A stretch of DNA of 19,949 nt from positions 1 to 19,949 of the forward strand of contig JASHSZ010000547.1 in the NCBI GenBank assembly GCA_030040815.1. Reading direction: 5' to 3'. The stretch comes from Streptosporangiaceae bacterium (GTDB lineage: Bacteria; Actinomycetota; Actinomycetes; Streptosporangiales; Streptosporangiaceae). The notes below the pieces were generated by a model. It was given only the letters and a program-made list of their open reading frames with translations. It searched no databases and had not been told where the DNA came from. Shown here piece by piece: positions 13,992 to 19,949 of this stretch. Positions within the stretch are counted from its first letter, which is position 1. Every line of letters starts with the position of its first letter. Both the position numbers and the translations under genes were made by a program.

Positions 13992-14890
13992 CCCCGGCAG
14001 CACCGCCGATGGAGCTGCCGGGCTTCCAGTACCGGCGGCAGGTCGTTGCCGGCACGACCATCAGCTGCGCGGTCATGGGATCCGGCCCGCCGGTGCTGCT
14101 GCTCCATGGCTATCCCGAGAACCACGTCACCTGGCGCGACGTAGCCCCCGCCCTGGCCGACAGCCACACGGTGGTGCTGGCGGACCTGCGCGGCTACGGC
14201 AGTTCGGACAAGCCCGCGCCCGATGCAGCCGGGCTCGTCTACTCCAAGCGATCCATGGCCCGCGATCAGGTGGGCCTCATGCGCCAGCTGGGTTTCGAAG
14301 AATTCCAGCTTGTCGGCCACGACCGCGGTGCCCGGGTCGCGCACCGGCTGGTCCTTGACCACCCCACCGCGGTCACCAGGCTCGCGGTGCTGGACATCGT
14401 GCCGACCCGGCATGCCCTGCACAACGTGGACCGGACCGCAGCCGCGGCGAACTACCACTGGTTCTTCCTGGCCGCGGGCGGCGGCGTCCCGGAGCACATG
14501 ATCGCGGCAGACCCTGACTTCTGGGTCCGTGCCCTGATCGGCCGGCTTCTCGGCGCGGGCGCGAGCCTGAAGCCGGAGGCGATGGATGAATACGTGCGCT
14601 GCTTCCACGATCCGGGCACGATCGCGGCCTCGTGCGCGGACTTTCGCTCGGGGCTGGGCATCGACCTTGATCATGATGACGAGACCTTCGATGCTGGCGA
14701 GAAGATCGACTGCCCGCTGCTCGTGCTGTGGGGGAAGCAGGGCATGGCCGGCGGCCCCGGCTACAGCCCGCTCAGCATCTGGCAGGAGTACGCGAGGGAC
14801 GTCCGGGGCAGCGCGCTGCCCACCGGCCACCTCGTTCCGGAAGAGGCACCGGGGGAGGTCGTAACGGCCCTGCGCGACTTCCTCGGCTAG
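13988..14890 (+). CDS. Alpha/beta hydrolase, haloacetate (fluoroacetate) dehalogenase-like
   Basis: A 300-residue hydrolase. It has the HGYP oxyanion turn (40-43), nucleophile Asp112 in VGHDRGARVAHR, Asp136 in VLDIVPT and His281 in TGHLVPEE. Arg113 and Arg116 match the carboxylate-binding arginines of fluoroacetate dehalogenase, and His157-Trp158 (NYHWFF) match its halide pocket. An aspartate nucleophile excludes ordinary esterases but is shared with epoxide hydrolases; those lack the DR-x-x-R and HW pair and use two lid tyrosines. The likely reaction is hydrolytic dehalogenation of a short haloacid, inferred. The third pocket residue (a lid Tyr) was not confirmed. GTG at 13988 overlaps the upstream stop; ATG at 14009 is an alternative. 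It ends sharing CTAG with the convergent SGNH gene. Confidence 0.87.
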   Translation: MTPAAPPMELPGFQYRRQVVAGTTISCAVMGSGPPVLLLHGYPENHVTWRDVAPALADSHTVVLADLRGYGSSDKPAPDAAGLVYSKRSMARDQVGLMRQLGFEEFQLVGHDRGARVAHRLVLDHPTAVTRLAVLDIVPTRHALHNVDRTAAAANYHWFFLAAGGGVPEHMIAADPDFWVRALIGRLLGAGASLKPEAMDEYVRCFHDPGTIAASCADFRSGLGIDLDHDDETFDAGEKIDCPLLVLWGKQGMAGGPGYSPLSIWQEYARDVRGSALPTGHLVPEEAPGEVVTALRDFLG

Positions 14891-16386
14891 CGCTTCACAC
14901 TGCTGCTGGTAGCCCGCGAGACCCCGCGTGACGAGGGTGACGGTGACGGCGATGCCGGGTGGCTCGCCAGCGCGACCTCGTCGGTGAGCGCGATATCCAG
15001 CTGACCGAGCGCGGTGGGATGGAACGGGGCGGCATCGCCGAGGCCCTGCACGTAGGGCAGTGGCGAGCACAGCTCGTGGCCGGTGAAGCTGGGCTGCGGC
15101 GACAGGTACCCGAACTGCGCTGCACCCTTGCCGAGGACCTGGTTCAGGGCGGCCAGCCAGGACTGGAGCGTCCTGACCTTGGCAGCGGTCAGGCCGCGGT
15201 GGGTGATGCAGCTGACGTCGCTGCCGAAGGGGTCGTAGTAGCGGTTGATGATCACCTGCGGGTGGCCGGGCAGGTTGCCGAGCTGGATGAGCAGCTCGAG
15301 GTAATTGGTGCTGAACTCGGCCAGCTTCTGCTGGAAGTAGGCATTCGAGGCGCGGCTGTCACACTGCGCGGACGCGGCGCAGACCTGCAGGATTGCAGAC
15401 CACTGAAGGTCGTCGGCGCCCACGCTGACGATGACGACGGCTGGCCGCTGCACCCGGCGCGCCGCGTCGATCTGCGCGGGGATCTGCTGGCCGTCTTGCT
15501 GCTGCGGGCCCAGCAGCCCCTGCGCGATGGTCGCGCTGTCGCAGGCCAGGTTCAGCGCCGTCCAGCCGTGGGCAGCCGCAAGGTCAAGGGCGTAGGACTG
15601 CGTGCTCCGGCCGCACGCCATGTCGGCCGGCGACGGATTCGCGCCGAGGGGAAGCCCGGCTCCCGCCGCCGTCGAGTCGCCCAGCACCACTTCCTGGATT
15701 CCGTGCAGCGGCGGCTCCGCGGGCTGGGCCTGCACGGTGACGTCCGCCCTGCCGACGAGCTGGTTCAGCGAGCTGACGCCGTGCAGCGCAGCGCGGGCCC
15801 CGTCTGCGGTGACCGCGATGGCAGCCAGGTTGATCGCCTCGGTGACGACGAGGCCCAGGACGAGCACCGCCGCCGTGGACCTCGGCGGGAGCCTGCGCCA
15901 GCCGGCGACGGCCCCGGCCAGTATCAGCGCCGCCAGCCCCGCCGCGACGATTTCCCAGCCGAAGTAGCGTTCCCAGCCGGCGACGAGCTGTGCGCGCAGG
16001 CTCTGCCCGTCCTGGCCGGGACTGCGTCCCTGCACGAAGTTGGTCAGCTCGCTGTTGAGCGTGATCTGGCTGAGCTGCAGCTGCAGCTCGATCGGGCCGG
16101 GTATGGAGATCGCCGTCGGCAGCCCCTGCCCGAACAGGTCGACCTCGCCCGGACCGGACAAGCGCAGCCGCGGCGCCGCGCCCACCTTGATGACCTGCCC
16201 GGCGACCGTCACCGTCTGCGCAGGGGTGATCTCGAGCGCCGCGCTGGCGGCCGCCACCGCTGCCACGAGCAGGGCCAGCCCGGCTAGGACACGCGCCCAC
16301 CGGCGCCCGACGTGCAGGCGCGGCCCGAAGCGGCGGGACGGAGTCCGCACGTCGGGCGGGCTTGACGAGTCTGCAGTTTGCCCCAT
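14887..16386 (-). CDS. Membrane-anchored SGNH/GDSL hydrolase (lipase-esterase type)
   Basis: A 499-residue protein. Three membrane helices are predicted (about 31-51, 146-163 and 171-193), with Arg-rich flanks (RRFGPRLHVGRRW; WRRLPPR) that place the N-terminus and the short second loop inside. The SGNH domain (about 230-475) would then be outside the cell. It has the nucleophile block VVLGDSTAAGAG (Ser238), SVGADD (321-326) and the catalytic His456 in PFHPT. Six cysteines (258/282, 336/342, 393/440) have spacings very like the three disulfides of Streptomyces secreted SGNH lipases. The tail is Ser/Pro-rich. It likely cleaves an ester at the cell surface; the substrate is unknown. ATG at 16386 has no strong ribosome site. 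Confidence 0.87.
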   Translation of the reverse strand: MGQTADSSSPPDVRTPSRRFGPRLHVGRRWARVLAGLALLVAAVAAASAALEITPAQTVTVAGQVIKVGAAPRLRLSGPGEVDLFGQGLPTAISIPGPIELQLQLSQITLNSELTNFVQGRSPGQDGQSLRAQLVAGWERYFGWEIVAAGLAALILAGAVAGWRRLPPRSTAAVLVLGLVVTEAINLAAIAVTADGARAALHGVSSLNQLVGRADVTVQAQPAEPPLHGIQEVVLGDSTAAGAGLPLGANPSPADMACGRSTQSYALDLAAAHGWTALNLACDSATIAQGLLGPQQQDGQQIPAQIDAARRVQRPAVVIVSVGADDLQWSAILQVCAASAQCDSRASNAYFQQKLAEFSTNYLELLIQLGNLPGHPQVIINRYYDPFGSDVSCITHRGLTAAKVRTLQSWLAALNQVLGKGAAQFGYLSPQPSFTGHELCSPLPYVQGLGDAAPFHPTALGQLDIALTDEVALASHPASPSPSPSSRGVSRATSSSVKR

Positions 16387-16473
16387 GGCCAGCGACCAAG
16401 GTTACCCGCACTGTGCGCTGGTATGCCGTCGTCGCGGACCCGGAATGTCGCAGGCCTGAGTTACCGTGGCTGG
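16387..16473. promoter_or_regulatory. Divergent gap between the SGNH hydrolase and lhr
   Basis: These 87 bases separate two divergent starts and should contain both promoters. No convincing -10/-35 boxes, SOS box or strong palindrome were seen. Confidence 0.35.
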
Positions 16474-19400
16474 GTGGCTGATGGGTTCCATCCTGCGGTC
16501 CGCGCGTGGTTCGAGCGGCGCTTTCCGGCCGGGCCGACGCTGCCGCAGGCCGCAGGCTGGACCGAGATCGCGGCTGGCCAGCACACGCTGATCGCGGCGC
16601 CGACGGGTTCGGGCAAGACCCTGGCGGCGTTCCTGGTGTGCATCGACCGGATATACCGGGCCCGCGAGGCGGGAGCCGAGCCGGCGGCTGGGCCGCAGGT
16701 CGTGTACGTGTCACCGCTGAAGGCGCTGGCCGTTGATATCCGGCAGAACCTCGAGCGGCCGCTCGCGGAAATCGCCGAGGTGGCAGTGCAGCTGGGCCTG
16801 ACCGCGCCGGACATCCGGGTCTCGGTGCGCACCGGTGACACCGCAGCGGCCGAGCGGGCGGCGATGCTCAAGCGGCCGCCGCACTTCCTCATCACCACGC
16901 CGGAGTCCCTGTACCTGCTGGTGACCGCCGAGCGCAGCCGGACGCTGCTGCGCGCGGTGGGCACGGTGATCGTGGACGAGATCCACGCGGTCGCGGGGAA
17001 CAAGCGGGGCTCGCACCTGTCCCTCACCCTGGAACGACTGCAGCACGTCGCCGAGCAGCCGGTGCAGCGGATCGGGCTGTCCGCCACACAGCGCCCGATC
17101 GAGGCGGTAGCCCGGCTGCTGGTCGGCGCGGGTCCGGACCGGTCAGCGGCCGACGGCTCACCGCGCTGCGCCATCGTGGACGTCGGGCACCGCCGCGAGC
17201 TTGACCTGGGTATGGAGCTGCCCAGCGACGAGCTGGGCGCGGTTGCCACCACCGACCAGATGGCCGAGATCTGTGACCGGATCGCCGGGCACGTCCAGCA
17301 GCATCGCACCACGCTGGTCTTTGTCAATACCCGCCGGATGGCGGAGCAGTTCGCGCACCAGCTGGGGGAGCGGCTCGGCGAGGGCCAGGTGGCGGCGCAT
17401 CACGGCAGCCTGTCCAAGGACCGCCGGCAGCGGGTCGAGGCGCGGCTGCGCGGCGGCGACCTGCGGGCGCTGGTCGCCACCGCGTCGCTCGAGCTGGGCA
17501 TCGACATCGGGCCGGTGGAGCTGGTCTGCCAGATCGGCTCGCCGCGGAGCTTCGCGACGTTCCTGCAGCGGGTCGGCAGGTCCAATCACACCAGGAACGG
17601 CGTGCCCAGGGGGCTGGTGTATCCCACGACACGGGACGAGCTCGTGGAGTGCGCCGCGTTGCTGCGCGGCGCGCGCTCCGGCCGGCTGGACCGGCTGCTC
17701 ATCCCGGCCTGCCCGCTGGACATCCTGGCCCAGCAGATGGTCGCCGAGTGCGCGGCCGAGGAGTGGCAGACCGGCGAGCTGCTGGCACTGGTACGCGGCG
17801 CGGCCCCGTTCGCGTCGGTGTCCGCGGACGAGTTCGCGGACGTCGCCGACCTGGTGTCGGAGGGAATCCGGACCGGGCGTGGCCGCCGGGCCGCGTACCT
17901 GCACCGGGACCAGGTGAGTGGGGAGCTGCGCGGCCGCCGCGGTGCCCGGATGGCCGCCCTCACCTCTGGCGGGGCTATCCCCGAGCTTGGCGACTACCGG
18001 GTACTGGCCGAACCCGACGACGCCGTCGTGGGCACGGTGAACGAAGACTGGGCGATCGAGAGCATGGCGGGAGATGTGTTCCTGCTCGGCACGACGTCCT
18101 GGCGGATCCGCCGGGTAGAGCCTGGCGTCGTTCGGGTCGTCGACGCGCAGGGCGCGCCGCCGTCGGTGCCGTTCTGGCTCGGGGAGGCTCCCGGCCGGAC
18201 GGTGGAGCTCTCGGAGGAGGTCTGCGCGCTCCGTACCGGCGTCACGGAGCAGCTGGGAGCCGGCGGTGCGGCGGCGGCCGCGCGCTGGCTGGCGGCCGAG
18301 TGCGGAATCGGCGACGCCGCTGCGGAGATGATCGCCGCGTACCTGAACGCCGCGCTGGCCCAGCTCGGCGTGCTGCCCACGATGGACACCATCGTGCTGG
18401 AGCGGTTCTTCGACGACGCGGGCGGCATGCAGCTGGTCGGGCACTCGCCGTTCGGCGCGCGGCTGAACCGCGCCCTCGGGCTCGCGCTGCGGAAGCGGTT
18501 CTGCGTGACGTTCGACTTCGAGCTGCAGGCAGCCGCGAGCGACAACGCGATCCTGCTCTCGCTCGGACCGCAGCACAGCTTCCCGCTGGACCGGGTGCCA
18601 AAGTTCCTGGCGTCCGGCACCGTAGAGGAGGTCGTCCGGCAGGCCGTCCTCACCTCGCCGATGTTCGCCGCGCGGTGGCGGTGGAACCTGAACACCTCGC
18701 TCGCCGTCCTCCGGTGGCGCGGGGGCCGGAAGAACCCGCCGGCCATCCAGCGCATGGAGGCTGACGACCTGATGGCGGCCGTGTTCCCGACGCTGGCGGC
18801 CTGCCAGGAGAACGTCGCGCCCGGCCCGCTCGAGATCCCCGACCACCTGCTCGTCCGGCAGACGCTCCAGGACTGCCTGCACGACGCCATGGACATCGAG
18901 GGCCTGAAAGACCTGGTGGCCCGCATCGAGTCGGGCCGGGTCACGGTGGTCGTACGGGACACCACCGAGCCGTCGGTGCTGGCGCACGAGATCCTGAACG
19001 GCCGGCCATTCACCTACCTCGACGACGCGCCGCTCGAGGAGCGGCGCAGCCGGGCGGTGCCGCTGCGCCGCGGCCTTCCGGTCGAGCCGCACGAGCTCGG
19101 CAGGCTGGACGCCGCCGCGATCGAGCGGGTCGCCGAGCAGGTCCGGCCGGACCCGAGGGACCGGCACGAACTGCACGACCTGCTGCTGAACCTGGTCGTG
19201 CTCCGGCCGGCTGACGACTGGCAGCCCTGGTTCGACGAGCTCGTCGCGGACCGGCGCGCGGTGCTGGTGCCGGGCGAGCAGGGCCCGCTGTGGGCCGCCG
19301 TGGAACGGCTGCCTGCGGTGCGAGCGCTGCTGCCGGGAGCCGATCCCGTTCCCCCCTACGCGTGCCCCGTCCCAGCCGAGCCGCCGGAGGAGGAGACCGC

Positions 19401-19949
19401 GGCAGCCGACGCCCTGCGGGGCCACCTCGAGTGCCGCGGGCCATCGACGGCGGCGGCTCTCGCCGCCGCGTGCGGGCTGCCGGAAGGCCTCGTCGTCCGC
19501 GGGCTCGCGGCGCTGGAGGCCGAGGGCTTCGCGATCCGCGGCCGGTTCAGCGGCACGGTCGGCGCGGAGGAATTCTGCTCGCGCCGGCTGCTGTCACGCA
19601 TTCACGCCTACACCCGGCAGCGCCGCCGCCGGGAGGTCGAGCCGGTCACCGCGCAGGACTTCATGCGGTTCCTGCTGCGCTGGCAGCACGCCGCGCCCGG
19701 CACCCGGCGCGAGGGCAGGTTCGGCCTGCTGTCGGTCATCGAGCAGCTGCAGGGGTTCGAGCTCGCCACCGGGGCGTGGGAGAGCTCCGTGCTGGCGGCG
19801 CGGGTCGAGGGCTACCGTCGCGAGTGGCTCGACGAGCTGTGCATGTCCGGGCAGGCGTGCTGGGGGCGGCTGTCCGTACGGGACCCCTCCTTGTCGGACA
19901 CTGCGCCCGACACCGAGCCGCGGCGCAGCGGCCTGACCCCGTCCCGGGC
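16474..19949 (+). CDS. lhr: Lhr-type superfamily 2 DNA helicase (C-terminus beyond window)
   Basis: The 1158 visible codons cover most of a large helicase-related protein (usual length about 1500). Helicase motifs in order are the Q-like LPQAAGW (23-29), Walker A APTGSGKT (42-49), VSPLKAL, TPESL (142-146), DEIH (168-171) and SAT (203-205). The second RecA domain has LVFVNTRRMAE, AHHGSLSKDRR, ATASLELGIDIG and QRVGRSNHTRNG. After these come the winged-helix and beta-barrel parts of the Lhr core, including LVGHSPFGARLNRALGLALR, and then the start of the C-terminal module. Lhr is a 3'-5' ATP-dependent translocase that unwinds RNA:DNA hybrids and acts in DNA repair; in mycobacteria it is DNA-damage inducible. 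GTG at 16474 gives the expected N-terminus. No stop is reached. Confidence 0.95.
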   Translation, partial: MADGFHPAVRAWFERRFPAGPTLPQAAGWTEIAAGQHTLIAAPTGSGKTLAAFLVCIDRIYRAREAGAEPAAGPQVVYVSPLKALAVDIRQNLERPLAEIAEVAVQLGLTAPDIRVSVRTGDTAAAERAAMLKRPPHFLITTPESLYLLVTAERSRTLLRAVGTVIVDEIHAVAGNKRGSHLSLTLERLQHVAEQPVQRIGLSATQRPIEAVARLLVGAGPDRSAADGSPRCAIVDVGHRRELDLGMELPSDELGAVATTDQMAEICDRIAGHVQQHRTTLVFVNTRRMAEQFAHQLGERLGEGQVAAHHGSLSKDRRQRVEARLRGGDLRALVATASLELGIDIGPVELVCQIGSPRSFATFLQRVGRSNHTRNGVPRGLVYPTTRDELVECAALLRGARSGRLDRLLIPACPLDILAQQMVAECAAEEWQTGELLALVRGAAPFASVSADEFADVADLVSEGIRTGRGRRAAYLHRDQVSGELRGRRGARMAALTSGGAIPELGDYRVLAEPDDAVVGTVNEDWAIESMAGDVFLLGTTSWRIRRVEPGVVRVVDAQGAPPSVPFWLGEAPGRTVELSEEVCALRTGVTEQLGAGGAAAAARWLAAECGIGDAAAEMIAAYLNAALAQLGVLPTMDTIVLERFFDDAGGMQLVGHSPFGARLNRALGLALRKRFCVTFDFELQAAASDNAILLSLGPQHSFPLDRVPKFLASGTVEEVVRQAVLTSPMFAARWRWNLNTSLAVLRWRGGRKNPPAIQRMEADDLMAAVFPTLAACQENVAPGPLEIPDHLLVRQTLQDCLHDAMDIEGLKDLVARIESGRVTVVVRDTTEPSVLAHEILNGRPFTYLDDAPLEERRSRAVPLRRGLPVEPHELGRLDAAAIERVAEQVRPDPRDRHELHDLLLNLVVLRPADDWQPWFDELVADRRAVLVPGEQGPLWAAVERLPAVRALLPGADPVPPYACPVPAEPPEEETAAADALRGHLECRGPSTAAALAAACGLPEGLVVRGLAALEAEGFAIRGRFSGTVGAEEFCSRRLLSRIHAYTRQRRRREVEPVTAQDFMRFLLRWQHAAPGTRREGRFGLLSVIEQLQGFELATGAWESSVLAARVEGYRREWLDELCMSGQACWGRLSVRDPSLSDTAPDTEPRRSGLTPSR

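Noticed and set aside
14959..16287. A 442-codon plus-strand open frame opposite the SGNH hydrolase
   Set aside because: The translation has no motifs and is rich in Arg, Gly and Asp; the minus-strand protein has GDS, Cys pairs and membrane helices.
17158..19425. A 755-codon open frame antisense to lhr
   Set aside because: It is the mirror of a GC-rich coding frame, with Arg/Gly/Pro-rich low-complexity translation and no domain. The sense strand carries all helicase motifs.
1..19949. Search by eye for tRNA, rRNA, CRISPR arrays, insertion sequences, integrases and attachment repeats
   Set aside because: No repeated spaced units, transposase motifs, terminal repeats or cloverleaf-like sequences were recognised, though a covariance-model scan was not possible.

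Overview
The window is very GC-rich, nearly all its coding frames carry G/C at third positions, GTG starts are common and AGGAGG-type ribosome sites recur. The gene content (Lhr helicase, PPK2, DUF1269 protein, short KdpD/USP protein, Amycolatopsis-type N-acylamino acid racemase, Streptomyces-type SGNH lipase) indicates a chromosomal segment of a soil-type actinomycete (Actinomycetota). No tRNA, rRNA, IS element, phage gene or CRISPR array was seen.

Region 1 (1-6280) is almost entirely on the minus strand. It holds a drug-export type ABC ATPase (cut by the window edge), a degenerate stretch, a DUF1269 membrane protein, a frameshifted and probably internally deleted DMT-type permease remnant, a zinc-independent quinone oxidoreductase-like protein, a short KdpD-like sensor plus universal stress protein fusion without any histidine kinase part, and a polyphosphate kinase 2. 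The DUF1269, USP/KdpD, oxidoreductase and PPK2 genes look like a stress or dormancy patch.

Region 2 (6281-8530) has two GNAT acetyltransferases and an SDR oxidoreductase. A divergent intergenic region with perfect palindromes lies upstream of ppk2 and the first GNAT gene. The first GNAT and the SDR genes converge with overlapping 3' ends.

Region 3 (8706-12832) is a tightly coupled plus-strand operon. It starts with an N-terminal fragment of an S9 peptidase, then a COG3375-type GNAT acyltransferase (ATGA overlap), then an enolase-superfamily N-succinylamino acid racemase/OSBS (one-base stop/start overlap). The last two match the acyltransferase and racemase of the known D- to L-amino acid conversion pathway; the deacylase is not in the window. 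An MFS transporter converges on this operon, and a one-helix membrane protein lies upstream of the MFS gene on the same strand.

Region 4 (12901-16386) has a cupin gene with a strong hairpin after it. Divergent from it is a PPC/DUF296 protein gene translationally coupled to a fluoroacetate-dehalogenase-like alpha/beta hydrolase. Converging on that is a membrane-anchored SGNH hydrolase; the two stop codons share one CTAG.

Region 5 (16474-19949) is the first 1158 codons of an Lhr-type DNA helicase, which runs off the right edge.

No clearly new defence or mobile system was found. The most interesting items are the kinase-less KdpD/USP fusion, the racemase operon led by a truncated peptidase, and the PPC-dehalogenase pair.
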